DNA of 37,020 nt from Streptococcus vestibularis (lineage in GTDB: Bacteria > Bacillota > Bacilli > Lactobacillales > Streptococcaceae). The notes below the pieces were generated by a model. That model was not told the DNA's origin and did not search any database. It saw only the letters and a program-made list of their open reading frames with translations. Each line of letters begins with the position of its first letter. Position 1 is the first letter of the stretch. The position numbers and the translations under genes are program-made. This document shows, in pieces, positions 24,933 to 34,591 of the stretch. The DNA lies in contig JAABLG010000015.1 in NCBI GenBank assembly GCA_010604095.1, positions 1 through 37,020 of the forward strand. The letters run 5' to 3'.

Positions 24933-25951
24933 TATTTAATCACCACACTTGCGCCATCTTTCTTCACAATACGACCAATTTCATAAACAGGTTCGTCAAG
25001 AAGTTCTTTGACACGTTCAACATTTTCTGGTTTAACCGCAAGCATGAGACCAATACCCATGTTGAAGATTTCAAACATTTCTTCATGTTTGATTTGGCCA
25101 TACTTTTCAAGGGCTTTGAAAATTGGAAGAACTGGGACTTTACTTTCATCAATTTCAGCAGCCAAGTCATCTGAGAACATACGTGGTACATTTTCGATGA
25201 AACCACCACCTGTGATGTGGGCAATACCGTTAACCAATTCTTCTTTGATGAGTGGCAAAGCTGCTTTGACGTAGATACGAGTTGGTTCAAGAAGAACGTC
25301 TTTAAGTTTTTTGCCTTCAAGTTCTGGAAGAACTTCTTCACCTGTGTAATCAGCAAAGACACGACGCACGAGTGAGTAACCATTTGAGTGGATACCACTT
25401 GAAGCAAGTCCAAGAAGCACGTCACCTTCAGCTACTTTTGAGCCGTCGATGATTTGAGATTTTTCTGCGATACCTACCGCGAAACCTGCCAAATCATAGT
25501 CGTCTTCACCATACATACCAGGCATTTCAGCAGTTTCACCACCAATAAGGGCTGCACCAGCTTGCACACAACCTTCAGCAACACCAGCAACGACCTGCTC
25601 CAATTTAGCTGGTTCATTTTTACCAGTTGCTACGTAGTCAAGGAAGTAAAGGGGCTCAGCACCTGCGGCGATGATATCGTTAACACACATAGCAACACAG
25701 TCTTGACCGATAGTATCGTGTTTGTCGTACTTAATAGCAAGCATGAGTTTAGTACCGACACCATCTGTACCTGAGATCAAAACAGGCTCTTTGACACCTG
25801 TTTTTGAAAGGTCGAACATACCACCGAAGCCACCAAGAGCTCCCATGACACCTGCACGCTCTGTACGGGCAACGTGTTTTTTGATACGTTCAACAACTTC
25901 ATAACCTGCTTCAACATCCACACCCGATTGAGCGTAAGCATTTTTAGACAT
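24932..25951 (-). CDS. purM: phosphoribosylformylglycinamidine cyclo-ligase (AIR synthetase)
   Basis: PurM closes FGAM to AIR with ATP. The 339-aa protein starts [17 protein letters not shown] and has GTDGVGTK, the Gly-rich GGETAEMPG and HITGGGF segments of the PurM/PurL ATP-binding superfamily. I take ATG 25951 as start since the family begins there and GAGG precedes it; an ORF extension of nine codons would place the start in the Lys-rich leader. It follows purF by 32 bases and is overlapped by purN. Confidence 0.97.
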   Translation of the reverse strand: MSKNAYAQSGVDVEAGYEVVERIKKHVARTERAGVMGALGGFGGMFDLSKTGVKEPVLISGTDGVGTKLMLAIKYDKHDTIGQDCVAMCVNDIIAAGAEPLYFLDYVATGKNEPAKLEQVVAGVAEGCVQAGAALIGGETAEMPGMYGEDDYDLAGFAVGIAEKSQIIDGSKVAEGDVLLGLASSGIHSNGYSLVRRVFADYTGEEVLPELEGKKLKDVLLEPTRIYVKAALPLIKEELVNGIAHITGGGFIENVPRMFSDDLAAEIDESKVPVLPIFKALEKYGQIKHEEMFEIFNMGIGLMLAVKPENVERVKELLDEPVYEIGRIVKKDGASVVIK

Positions 25952-25983
25952 AATTTTTTCCTCTTTTTTCTTCTGCACTGCTC

Positions 25984-27423
25984 TTAATAGAAAGAAGTGT
26001 GTTCTTTCAAACTTTCCAAATAGCGTTCTTCGTAGTCATACAATGGTGTTGGATATTTACCATCAAAGTAAGCCACACAAAGGCCACCGTTTGGTGCATC
26101 TGTGTCAATTCCAATAGAATCAATCAAGCCATCAATAGACAAGTAAGTCAAGCTATCCGCTCCAATGATTTCGCGTGTTTCCTCAACTGTATGATTGGCC
26201 GCAATCAATTCCTTACGTGTTTGAATATCGATACCGTAGAAACATGGGTAGGCAAGGGCTGGGCTACCGATTGCTACGTGGACCTCTGTTGCTCCTGCTT
26301 CTTTTAGCAAATTAACGATACGACGTGATGTTGTCCCACGTACAATAGAGTCGTCAATCATAACCACACGTTTTCCTTTAACAACACCTGATACGGCAGA
26401 GAGCTTCATACGAACCCCTTGCTCACGCAATTCTTGTGTTGGTTGGATAAAGGTACGTTGGGTGTATTGGTTTTTAATCAAGCCCATTTCATTTGGCAAG
26501 CCTGATTCTTCCGCAAATCCCATGGCTGCGCTAAGTGATGAATTAGGCACACCAACGACAATATCTGCTTCATGTTTGAACTCACGTGCCAATTGAGCAC
26601 CCATACGTTTACGAGCTGTATGGACATTGACCCCTTGGATATTTGAATCAGGACGGGCAAAGTAGATATACTCCATCGAACAAACAGCCAATTGGGTGTC
26701 CGTTGTATAGTTATCGTAAGTGATGCCGTTATCATCGATGATAACAACTTCACCTGGATTTACATCGCGAATCCACTCTGCTCCAACCACTTCAAAGGCA
26801 CAGGTTTCAGATGAAACCACAATAGCTCCATTGGCCATCTTACCAATAGAAAGGGGACGGAAACCATTTGGATCCAAGGCTGCAATAAGCTTGTCCTCAA
26901 GCATGAGGAGGTAAGCAAATCCACCTTTAACAGTGTTCAAGGCTTCTTTCACCTTGCCCATAAAGGATGGGTTGTGGCTACGACGAATCAAGTGAGCCAA
27001 AATTTCTGAGTCAGAAGTCGAGTTAAAGATTGCCCCGTTTTTTTCCAACTCACGTCTAAGTGACTCTGCATTGGTCAAGTTCCCGTTGTGAGCAAGTCCA
27101 AACTGATTGTCATAAAACTTAAACAAGAAAGGTTGAATATTGTCTACAGAAGCCTCACCGGCAGTCGCATAACGAACATGACCGATAGCAGCCGTTCCAG
27201 TTAGCTTATCCAAGTTAGCTGGATCACGGAAAACTTCTGAGAGAAGCCCCATATCACGATGACGCTTCAATTGACCCGCATCATTTGAGAGAATTCCTGC
27301 TCCCTCTTGACCACGGTGTTGGAGACTGTGAAGTCCGAAATAAGTTAATTTGGCAGCATCCGGGTGACCCCAGATACCAAAAACACCACATTCTTCATTA
27401 AGAGATTTAACTTCGTATGTCAT
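25984..27423 (-). CDS. purF: amidophosphoribosyltransferase
   Basis: PurF commits PRPP to purines by forming phosphoribosylamine from glutamine. The 479-aa enzyme is of the B. subtilis type, with an 11-residue propeptide ([11 protein letters not shown]) before the N-terminal nucleophile Cys12, exposed by self-cleavage. The Ntn glutaminase domain is followed by the phosphoribosyltransferase domain with the PRPP loop [13 protein letters not shown]. Of the Cys residues that hold an Fe-S cluster in the B. subtilis enzyme, those in [19 protein letters not shown] and GGLCVAYF are present. The first Cys of the final pair appears to be Gly (NGGLC). The gap to purL is 155 bases and holds no clear signal. 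Confidence 0.97.
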   Translation of the reverse strand: MTYEVKSLNEECGVFGIWGHPDAAKLTYFGLHSLQHRGQEGAGILSNDAGQLKRHRDMGLLSEVFRDPANLDKLTGTAAIGHVRYATAGEASVDNIQPFLFKFYDNQFGLAHNGNLTNAESLRRELEKNGAIFNSTSDSEILAHLIRRSHNPSFMGKVKEALNTVKGGFAYLLMLEDKLIAALDPNGFRPLSIGKMANGAIVVSSETCAFEVVGAEWIRDVNPGEVVIIDDNGITYDNYTTDTQLAVCSMEYIYFARPDSNIQGVNVHTARKRMGAQLAREFKHEADIVVGVPNSSLSAAMGFAEESGLPNEMGLIKNQYTQRTFIQPTQELREQGVRMKLSAVSGVVKGKRVVMIDDSIVRGTTSRRIVNLLKEAGATEVHVAIGSPALAYPCFYGIDIQTRKELIAANHTVEETREIIGADSLTYLSIDGLIDSIGIDTDAPNGGLCVAYFDGKYPTPLYDYEERYLESLKEHTSFY

Positions 27424-27578
27424 TTTTTATACCTTTTATTTTTGATATTTTCCTAATGTTATGCAAACGAAAAACTGTTCCTAGCCTCTCATTCCACTAA
27501 TGTGAACTCAAGTTTTCAAGCTCTTTAAAACTACTGCTACATTGAAAAATATCATTACTGAGTGCACTTGGCGCTCTA

Positions 27579-30500
27579 TTATTTTCCAGTAAAGTATTTA
27601 ACCGCTGACGCAAAGAGGTGTTGGTCTTTATTTCCTGGAATATTTTGGAAGAGACCGTCTTCAAAACGTTCTGAGTGACCCATCTTACCAATAATTTGAC
27701 CGTTCTTACTTGTGATACCTTCGATAGCATTTACAGATCCGTTAGGATTATATTTAGAATCCATGCTTGGTTTACCTTCAAAGTCAACATATTGGGTAAA
27801 GATTTGACCATTGTCACGAAGCTCTGCAAATTCCTCAGCTGTCACGACAAATTTACCTTCACCGTGTGATACTGGGATGGCATGGATGTCACCAACTTCT
27901 ACTCCGGCAAGCCATGGTGAGTTCGTGTTGGCAATACGTGTTTCAACCATCTTAGCCACGTGTTGGTTGGCATCATTGTAGAAGAGGGTTGGACTCGTGC
28001 TACTTGCATCTTCAAAGTTACCGTATGGAAGAAGACCTGATTTAACAAGGGCTTGGAATCCGTTACAGATACCAATAATCAAACCACCACGTTCGATGAA
28101 GCTATCAATGGCTGCACGTACTTTTTCATTGAGCAAGATGTTAACGATAAATTTAGCTGATCCATCTGGTTCATCCGCTGCTGAGAAGCCCCCTGCAAAG
28201 AAGATAATATTCGCTTTTTCGATATTGTCAACCATGGTGTCAACCGACTTGACAATCGCTCCTTCATTCAGTGTGACAAATGGTACCAAGTTGACTTTTG
28301 CACCTTCTTTTTCAAAGGCCTTAGCTGAATCGTACTCAGAGTTGGTACCTGGGAATACTGGGATGTAAACCACTGGTGTTTCAACTGTTTCTTTAGCTTT
28401 GATAACAGCATCCGATGCTACAGCAGGCACTTCTTCAAGTTCAGTTGCTTGTGCAAATTCAGTTGGATAAACCTCTTCTAATTTACCTTGGAAAGCACTG
28501 TCAAGTTTGCGTCCATCAAGCGTTACATCGTTGACAACCAGTGTAAAGTCGGCCGCTGTTTGTCCAATCTTGGCAACACCTGCAATGTCTTCAGGAGATG
28601 TGAAGACAAATCCACCCAATTGAGCTGTTAAGGCAGTCTCAAGATCTTCAAGGGTTACAGTGACACCGATATGGTTACCGAATGTTGCAAGGGCAAGAGC
28701 TTCAAGGACACCACCATATTTAACAGCTGATGCAGATGTGACTTTATGATCAGCTTGGATAGCTTCAAACTTAGCAAAGTTAGACTTGATAAGATCAAAG
28801 TCAATTTCTTGTGCCAAAGCTTGACCTGGAATGTAATAGATGTTTTCACCAGCAGCTTTAAACTCCGGAGAAAGAACCTTACGGCTATCTGCTGTTGTCA
28901 CACCAAAGGCAACCAAGGTTGGTGGTACTGTCAATTCTTCAAAAGTACCAGACATAGAGTCTTTACCACCGATAGATGGCAAACCAAGTTGAATCTGAGC
29001 TTCGATTGATCCAAGAAGAGCTGATACTGGTTGACCAAAACGGTCTGCTTGTTTATCCATACGCTCGAAGTATTCTTGATAAGAGAAACGAGCCTTAGAC
29101 CAGTTTGCACCAGCAGCAACCAAACGGGCTGTTGCTTCGATGACCGCATAAGCAGCACCATGATATGGAGACCATTCTGCTACATAAGGGTTGAAGCCTT
29201 GCGCCATGACAGAAGCCGTATGAGTCACTCCATGTTGGACTGGCAATTTCTGTACTGAAGCTTCAGTTGGTGTGATTTGGTAACGACCACCAAGTGGGTG
29301 ATTGACTGTTGAACGACCAACTGAGCTATCAAAGATGGTTTGTAAACCTTTTTGACTAGCATGGTTAAGGTCAGCCAAGACTTCAAGAGTATCTGCTTCA
29401 AGGGTCTCAGCAGAGGTTTGGCGTTCTTCTGGAAGCTTGACATCCTTGTCAACCACCTTAGCATCTACAACTACACGTACCCCATTAGTATCAAGGAATC
29501 GACGTTCCAAATCAACGATTGTTTCGCCATTCCAGTGCATGACAAGATTTGGTTTTTCAGTTACTGTTGCAACGACAACAGCATCAATATTTTCTTTGTT
29601 ACATTCAGCAACGAAGGCATCTACATCTTCCGGACGAACCACCACGGCCATACGTTCTTGAGATTCAGAGATGGCAATTTCTGTACCGTTCAAGCCTTGG
29701 TATTTCAATGGCACTTTGTCTAGATCAATTTCAAGACCATCTGCCAATTCACCGATAGCCACACAGACACCACCAGCACCAAAGTCATTTGATTTCTTGA
29801 TGAGACGTGTCACTTCACCATTACGGAAAAGACGTTGAATCTTACGTTCTTCGATGGCATTCCCTTTTTGAACCTCGGCACCAGCTGTTTCAACAGATTC
29901 AACCGTTTGAACTTTAGAAGAACCCGTCGCTCCACCGACACCGTCACGTCCAGTCTTACCACCGAGCAAGATAATCACATCACCTGCTTCAGGTTTTTCA
30001 CGGACAACATTTTCCTTAGGAGCCGCACCAACAACGGCACCTAGCTCCATACGCTTAGCAACGAAACCTGGGTGGAAGTATTCACGAACATAAGTTGTTG
30101 CAAGACCAATCTGGTTACCGTATGAAGAATAACCATGAGCCGCCGTTTTAGAAATCACTTGTTGTGGCAATTTACCAGCACGAGTTTCAGCAATTGGTGT
30201 TGTGATATCACCAGCACCTGAGATACGCATAGCTTGGTAAACGTATGAACGACCTGACAATGGGTCACGAATGGCACCACCGATACAAGTAGCCGCACCA
30301 CCAAATGGTTCAATTTCAGTTGGGTGGTTGTGAGTTTCGTTCTTGAACATAAGAAGCCATGGTTCTTTCACACCATTGACATCCACTTCAATTTCAACTG
30401 AGCAGGCATTGATTTCATCAGACACTTCCATGTCATCCAAACGACCATTGGCACGCTCATAACGACCAAAAATAGTCGCCATATCCATCAAAGTTTGAGG

Positions 30501-31304
30501 TTTTTCTGTACGTCCCAACTCATCACGCATGGCGATATATTTATCATAAGTCGCTTGCAATTGTTTTTGGAATTTAGAAGCTGAGAAGTCGATGTTTTTC
30601 AACTCAGTCTCGAAAGTTGTATGACGGCAGTGGTCAGACCAGTAAGTATCCAAAACCTTCAACTCAGTCTCAGTTGGCACACGTCCAATAGACTTAAAGT
30701 AATCTTGAATGAAGAGAAGGTCGTCCACTTCCATGGCCAATCCTTGCTCTGCCTTATACTGTGCAAAATCTTCTGCTGTATAAGTTTCAAAGAAATCCAA
30801 GTTTGGAATAGTCTTGTCAGACTCAGAGAAATCCTGTTTCGCAATGCCAACAGTGATATCTTTGAAACGAGAGTCCACTGGGTTCAAGAGGTAGTTTTTG
30901 ACAGCTTCCAATTCATTAGCAGCAATATCCTTGTTAACCAAGTACAATTGAGCAGTATTCACCGTTACATCATTTGAGCTACCCAGCAATAGCAAAGCTT
31001 CTTGTGAAGAGGCCGCACGTTGGTCAAATTGACCAGGCAAACTTTCAATGGCAAAGAAAGCATACTTCTCAAGATCAGCCTTCACTGCAGCTTCATCAAA
31101 AACAGTATCTGTCACTTGTTCAGAGAAGATATGTTTTTCTGCACGCGCAAACAAATCCTCTGCCAAATTAAAGACATCGTAAACTTGTACAATACGAAGG
31201 TCCTTCAAGGTTTTCAACTGAAGATTATGCTGTAATTCCTTTACTAAAGAGTGAGATTTCACACGAAAATCAGCTTTTTTCTCAACGAAAATACGTTTAT
31301 CCAT
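27579..31304 (-). CDS. purL: phosphoribosylformylglycinamidine synthase, single-chain form
   Basis: This enzyme converts FGAR to FGAM with glutamine and ATP. At 1241 aa it is the large single-chain form that includes the PurS-like N-terminus, the synthetase halves and a fused PurQ-type glutaminase, unlike the three-gene PurS/Q/L of Bacillus. The linker/FGAR region includes FETELKNIDF and HNHPTEIEPFGGAATCIGG (substrate and metal binding). In the C-terminal glutaminase the nucleophile is Cys1080 (GICNGFQAL) and the partner His/Glu are about 1210 and 1212 (MGHSE). It is the second gene of the pur operon, 56 bases after purC. Codon use is that of a well-expressed gene. Confidence 0.98.
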   Translation of the reverse strand: MDKRIFVEKKADFRVKSHSLVKELQHNLQLKTLKDLRIVQVYDVFNLAEDLFARAEKHIFSEQVTDTVFDEAAVKADLEKYAFFAIESLPGQFDQRAASSQEALLLLGSSNDVTVNTAQLYLVNKDIAANELEAVKNYLLNPVDSRFKDITVGIAKQDFSESDKTIPNLDFFETYTAEDFAQYKAEQGLAMEVDDLLFIQDYFKSIGRVPTETELKVLDTYWSDHCRHTTFETELKNIDFSASKFQKQLQATYDKYIAMRDELGRTEKPQTLMDMATIFGRYERANGRLDDMEVSDEINACSVEIEVDVNGVKEPWLLMFKNETHNHPTEIEPFGGAATCIGGAIRDPLSGRSYVYQAMRISGAGDITTPIAETRAGKLPQQVISKTAAHGYSSYGNQIGLATTYVREYFHPGFVAKRMELGAVVGAAPKENVVREKPEAGDVIILLGGKTGRDGVGGATGSSKVQTVESVETAGAEVQKGNAIEERKIQRLFRNGEVTRLIKKSNDFGAGGVCVAIGELADGLEIDLDKVPLKYQGLNGTEIAISESQERMAVVVRPEDVDAFVAECNKENIDAVVVATVTEKPNLVMHWNGETIVDLERRFLDTNGVRVVVDAKVVDKDVKLPEERQTSAETLEADTLEVLADLNHASQKGLQTIFDSSVGRSTVNHPLGGRYQITPTEASVQKLPVQHGVTHTASVMAQGFNPYVAEWSPYHGAAYAVIEATARLVAAGANWSKARFSYQEYFERMDKQADRFGQPVSALLGSIEAQIQLGLPSIGGKDSMSGTFEELTVPPTLVAFGVTTADSRKVLSPEFKAAGENIYYIPGQALAQEIDFDLIKSNFAKFEAIQADHKVTSASAVKYGGVLEALALATFGNHIGVTVTLEDLETALTAQLGGFVFTSPEDIAGVAKIGQTAADFTLVVNDVTLDGRKLDSAFQGKLEEVYPTEFAQATELEEVPAVASDAVIKAKETVETPVVYIPVFPGTNSEYDSAKAFEKEGAKVNLVPFVTLNEGAIVKSVDTMVDNIEKANIIFFAGGFSAADEPDGSAKFIVNILLNEKVRAAIDSFIERGGLIIGICNGFQALVKSGLLPYGNFEDASSTSPTLFYNDANQHVAKMVETRIANTNSPWLAGVEVGDIHAIPVSHGEGKFVVTAEEFAELRDNGQIFTQYVDFEGKPSMDSKYNPNGSVNAIEGITSKNGQIIGKMGHSERFEDGLFQNIPGNKDQHLFASAVKYFTGK

Positions 31305-31360
31305 TTTATTTCCTTTATTTATTTCTACTTAAAAACTGCATTGGAGAGGAATTCAAAAAA

Positions 31361-32068
31361 TTACTTCAAGCCTTGTAATTTTTCCAATACAACTTCATAA
31401 ACATCTGTCAAGCTACCGAGATCACGACGGAAAACATCCTTATCCATGTGGTGACCTTTAGCATCCCAAAGACGGCAGTTATCTGGTGAAAATTCATCTG
31501 CCAAGATAATCTTGCCGTCCTTATCAAAGCCAAACTCCAATTTGAAGTCGATCAAACGAAGACCAATTTGTGCAAACCAATCTTTCAACAATTCATTGAT
31601 ACGACGTGTTTCTTCCTTGATATAAGCAATTTGTTCATCATTTGCAACACCCAAAAATTTCACGTGTTCGTCGTTGATAAACGGATCATCCAAATCATCG
31701 TTTTTATAATAAAACTCAACAATAGGTGTATCCAAGTTTATTCCTTCTTCAACACCAAAACGCTTTGAAAATGAACCTGCAGTCACGTTACGAAGAACAA
31801 CCTCCAAAGGAATGATTTTCACCTTTTTATTGAGTTGTTCTGTGTCAGAAATACGTTCGATAAAGTGTGTTGCCACACCGGCAGCGTTTAATTTTTCAAA
31901 AATAAGAGACGAAATCTGATTATTCAGCACACCTTTACCCTTAATAGTCTCCTTACGAGCACCATTAAGCATGGTTGCTTGGTCCTTATAGACCGACTTA
32001 ATCACATTTTCGTCTTCTGTACTATAAATATCTTTAGCTTTCCCAGTATAAATCAGTTGGTTTGACAT
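31361..32068 (-). CDS. purC: SAICAR synthetase
   Basis: PurC joins CAIR and aspartate with ATP to form SAICAR. The 235-aa protein shows YTGKAKDIY at the N-terminus (glycine-type ATP loop), [28 protein letters not shown] and [14 protein letters not shown], all family signatures. It is the first gene of the purC-L-F-M-N-H operon, with an extended -10 promoter and a PurBox-like site upstream. RBS GAAAGG lies before the ATG. Confidence 0.98.
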   Translation of the reverse strand: MSNQLIYTGKAKDIYSTEDENVIKSVYKDQATMLNGARKETIKGKGVLNNQISSLIFEKLNAAGVATHFIERISDTEQLNKKVKIIPLEVVLRNVTAGSFSKRFGVEEGINLDTPIVEFYYKNDDLDDPFINDEHVKFLGVANDEQIAYIKEETRRINELLKDWFAQIGLRLIDFKLEFGFDKDGKIILADEFSPDNCRLWDAKGHHMDKDVFRRDLGSLTDVYEVVLEKLQGLK

Positions 32069-32101
32069 GGAATTGTTCGCCTTTCAAGTTTTTTCTTCTT
32101 C

Positions 32102-32172
32102 ATTATACCATACAAAAAACCAAAAACCAACATATAACAAACTTTGTTACTTAGGTAAAATTAAAACGTTCG
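32102..32172 (-). promoter_or_regulatory. purC operon promoter with PurR-activator site
   Basis: The minus strand has TGGTATAAT (extended -10; hexamer 32102-32107) with a weak TTGGTT -35. A CGAAC core (32168-32172) in A/T-rich flanks lies about 76 bases upstream of the inferred start. In Lactococcus lactis PurR activates from PurBoxes at about -76, so position and core agree, although the full motif AWWWCCGAACWWT has about three mismatches. Confidence 0.65.
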
Positions 32173-32213
32173 TGTTTAGTGGCTTATTTAGATTTTTTTA
32201 ATAAATAATGTAT

Positions 32214-32273
32214 AGAAAAAAAGGAGCCTGACAGAACTAAATCAAGGTAACATTTAGTTTCTTGTCCCACTCC
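32214..32273 (-). terminator. long hairpin terminator after acpP
   Basis: GGAG...GACAGAACTAAAT (32223-32242) pairs with ATTTAGTTTCTTGTC...CTCC (to 32273), forming a stem of about 18 bp with small bulges. The minus-strand side ends in a T run. The GGAGTGGGAC start resembles the family of terminator-like repeats frequent in streptococcal and lactococcal genomes. The following 80 bases up to acpP hold one smaller hairpin (CTAGATT/AATCTAG) and nothing else I can name. Confidence 0.75.
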
Positions 32274-32352
32274 TATAAGATATGAACTATAAATGCTGGC
32301 ATAACTGCAGTACTAGATTCACTTGAAATCTAGAAACTAAAGTTTAACTAGC

Positions 32353-32601
32353 TTATCTGTTATTCAATTGCTCAGACAAATAATCCAACAAATCGGCTAC
32401 CTTATCCATATGATCAATAGTATCATCAGAAATTTCAAGAGCAAACTCATCTTCCAAATTAATAATGAATTCCATAAGTTCTATTGAATCCACACCCAAG
32501 TCATCTAATTTAGTATCTTCGGTTAAAACAATGTCTTTATTCCCCATCTGATCCTGAATAACAAGTTGCATTTTATGAAGAATTTCTACTCTACTCATCA
32601 T
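32353..32601 (-). CDS. acpP: acyl carrier protein (plsX-linked copy)
   Basis: The 82-aa acidic protein has the ACP signature [12 protein letters not shown] with the phosphopantetheine Ser at residue 39 (38 if the second Met is used), followed by helix-3-type [17 protein letters not shown] carries growing or finished acyl chains. This copy is next to plsX rather than in the fab cluster, so it may supply acyl groups to PlsX or a special pathway; streptococci usually have a second ACP with the fab genes. Two consecutive ATGs (32601 and 32598) overlap the plsX stop; GGAGG spacing favours either. It closes the plsX-acpP operon before a long hairpin terminator. Confidence 0.92.
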   Translation of the reverse strand: MMSRVEILHKMQLVIQDQMGNKDIVLTEDTKLDDLGVDSIELMEFIINLEDEFALEISDDTIDHMDKVADLLDYLSEQLNNR

Positions 32602-33602
32602 TCAGCCTCCTCTTTCGGACTAAAGGCTTCAACTAGTTGGTCAACTACCTTAGTATCAAGCATCGTACGAACCTGCTTAATGGTGTAATAAACTGCCTTA
32701 GCATCACTAGATCCATGACATTTTACTACGGGAGCTTTAAGACCAAAGAGAACCGCACCTCCGGCACTTGAGTAATCCATAGTCTTTTTCATACCTTGTA
32801 GACTATCCTTCAAGAGAAGAGCACCTAACTTAGCTTTAAGCCCACCATTCATGATGGCCGACTTAAGAGTCTTCATGGCACCAAGTCCCGTTCCTTCGAT
32901 TGCTTTAAGAACCGCATTTCCTGTGAAGCCATCAGACACAACAACGTCAGCAGCACCAGACATGATTTCACGCGCCTCAACATTTCCGACGAAGTTAATA
33001 CTGGGCTCCTGAGACAAGAGTTCGAAAGCTTCCTTACGAAGACTATCACCCTTGGTTTCCTCAGTCCCATTATTAAGTAGACCTACACGAGGGTTGGCAA
33101 TTCCACGAACATTTTTTGCATAGAAGGATCCTAAAATCGCATATTGATGCAAGTGACTAGCTGTATTTTCTGCATTAGCACCTAAATCAAGCATATCAAA
33201 GGGTTGACCTGTAAAACTTGGCATTGTTGACATCAGACCTGGACGCTCAACTCCCTTAATACGTCCAACCACGAAGAGACCTGCGGCAAGAAGGGCACCT
33301 GTATTTCCCGCAGAAATCACGGCACCTGCTTTTTTCTCCTTAACAGCTTGTGCACCCAAAACCATAGATGCTTTCTTTTTCTTGCGAATGGCTTTAGCTG
33401 GCTCGTCATCTGAATTTATCTTTTCATCGGTATGTACAATGCTCACACGTTCAGACGCTGTCAAATAGGTCTTAATTTTAGTTTCATCACCATAAAGCTG
33501 GATTTCAATATCTTTGAAATCTGACAAAGCCTGATTGACTCCTTCTACAATTGCTTGTGGCGCATTATCGCCACCCATAGCATCAACTGCAATTACATGC
33601 AT
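32598..33602 (-). CDS. plsX: phosphate acyltransferase PlsX
   Basis: PlsX makes acyl-phosphate from acyl-ACP, the donor for PlsY in membrane phospholipid synthesis. The 334-aa protein starts [15 protein letters not shown], and contains [23 protein letters not shown] and [15 protein letters not shown], all typical of PlsX. I choose ATG 33602 because GAGGGAG precedes it and homologues start there. An in-frame extension to 33689 would lie in the leader. The plsX and acpP coding regions overlap by 4 bases (ATGA). The promoter is probably the TGCTATAAT about 130 bases upstream, giving a leader of about 120 bases. Confidence 0.97.
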   Translation of the reverse strand: MHVIAVDAMGGDNAPQAIVEGVNQALSDFKDIEIQLYGDETKIKTYLTASERVSIVHTDEKINSDDEPAKAIRKKKKASMVLGAQAVKEKKAGAVISAGNTGALLAAGLFVVGRIKGVERPGLMSTMPSFTGQPFDMLDLGANAENTASHLHQYAILGSFYAKNVRGIANPRVGLLNNGTEETKGDSLRKEAFELLSQEPSINFVGNVEAREIMSGAADVVVSDGFTGNAVLKAIEGTGLGAMKTLKSAIMNGGLKAKLGALLLKDSLQGMKKTMDYSSAGGAVLFGLKAPVVKCHGSSDAKAVYYTIKQVRTMLDTKVVDQLVEAFSPKEEAE

Positions 33603-33730
33603 AGCATTCTCCCTCTCATCCTCTGCTCTAAAAAATAGACTCGAATTTTCATCAATCAAACAATCTATAATTAAAATAGACATATCCAATTTTCTATTTC
33701 CAGCAGAGTCTTTCAGCTTATTATCTTCTT

Positions 33731-33736
33731 ATTATA
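33731..33736 (-). promoter_or_regulatory. extended -10 promoter of plsX-acpP
   Basis: The minus strand reads TGCTATAAT with TGn before the TATAAT hexamer. A TTAAAA -35-like hexamer lies near 17 bases upstream. The resulting leader is about 120 bases and has an open frame of no recognised content. Confidence 0.5.
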
Positions 33737-33787
33737 GCACGAACTGACCTGCATTTTAACCCCTGAGCCTGAAAACCTTTGATTCAC

Positions 33788-33803
33788 TGTTTCACGTGAA
33801 ACA
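33788..33803. other. parS: parS chromosome partition site
   Basis: TGTTTCACGTGAAACA is a perfect 16-bp palindrome and an exact match to the B. subtilis-type parS consensus TGTTNCACGTGAAACA. It lies between the end of recO (33818) and the plsX promoter, outside coding sequence. ParB (Spo0J) binds such sites near the origin and loads SMC condensin; streptococci have ParB but usually lack ParA. The As that follow it on the plus strand are on the wrong side for a recO terminator. Confidence 0.92.
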
Positions 33804-33817
33804 AAAAAAGACAATGC

Positions 33818-34591
33818 CTAATCAGCACTATCTTCCTTATCCATGATATGAGCCCATGAATTTAGATTATCAATAAACTTCTTACTTTTAAGATGTATCC
33901 CAACATAATTATCATAGAGCTCATCAATAAATTGTCGCAACTTTCGTTTCATGTCATCCTTCACAGATATGCTTCTCAATTCTTTAAACGAAAGTCCCTG
34001 AAAGCGATCTAAAAGATAAGGCACATTAGGGTCCAAGTGACTACGCCTTTCATCCTCTGTATAGTGATTTGGACAAAGTAAACCTGAGTACTTATACGAG
34101 AAATCAAAAGGAAGCCCTACACGATGACAAAAGACACACTCGTGAAAATTCAATTTTACACCAAAACGGTCCAAAACCTGAACCTCAAAAATATTAGTCA
34201 GAATTTCGTAATCTAGACCTTCTTCCATTAATTCAAGCGTCTTCTCCAAAAATGCAAATAATTGCGCATCCACCATACCATCAGCAATAGCGGCATCCGT
34301 CAATCCAGCCAAATAAGTCGCATAAGACAGCTTGAAAATATCTCTTGTAATTTCCTTAAAAGACTCTGCCTGACTATAATCTTCTATGAAAGATAGACCT
34401 TCATCATTTACAGTCATCATGAATTCAGCAATGGTCAAAGGTTGAATGACAGCACTTAATTTACCTGCCCCACCACCTCTAACAAAAAACATCCGTTTTC
34501 CAGCTTGCTCAGTAAAAATCTTAACTAGTTTATCATTCTCACGATAATTACGATTGAAGAGGACAAGCCCTCTACTCTCAAGCTTCTGCAT
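33818..34591 (-). CDS. recO: DNA repair protein RecO
   Basis: RecO anneals ssDNA and helps RecR load RecA on SSB-coated DNA. The 257-aa protein has the N-terminal OB-fold ([34 protein letters not shown]) and a helical C-terminus containing [10 protein letters not shown] ... GLLCPNH, Cys residues that may form the zinc site seen in some RecO proteins. It overlaps the upstream aminotransferase gene by 14 bases, so the two are co-translated. The parS palindrome follows its stop. Confidence 0.95.
   Translation of the reverse strand: MQKLESRGLVLFNRNYRENDKLVKIFTEQAGKRMFFVRGGGAGKLSAVIQPLTIAEFMMTVNDEGLSFIEDYSQAESFKEITRDIFKLSYATYLAGLTDAAIADGMVDAQLFAFLEKTLELMEEGLDYEILTNIFEVQVLDRFGVKLNFHECVFCHRVGLPFDFSYKYSGLLCPNHYTEDERRSHLDPNVPYLLDRFQGLSFKELRSISVKDDMKRKLRQFIDELYDNYVGIHLKSKKFIDNLNSWAHIMDKEDSAD

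Noticed and set aside
27424..27578. Separate promoter or riboswitch between purL and purF
   Set aside because: No -10/-35 pair, purine-riboswitch core or terminator hairpin could be found; the gap is treated as an operon spacer.
33603..33689. N-terminal extension of PlsX ([10 protein letters not shown]...)
   Set aside because: PlsX proteins start at [12 protein letters not shown]; a good SD precedes ATG 33602, so the extension is leader.
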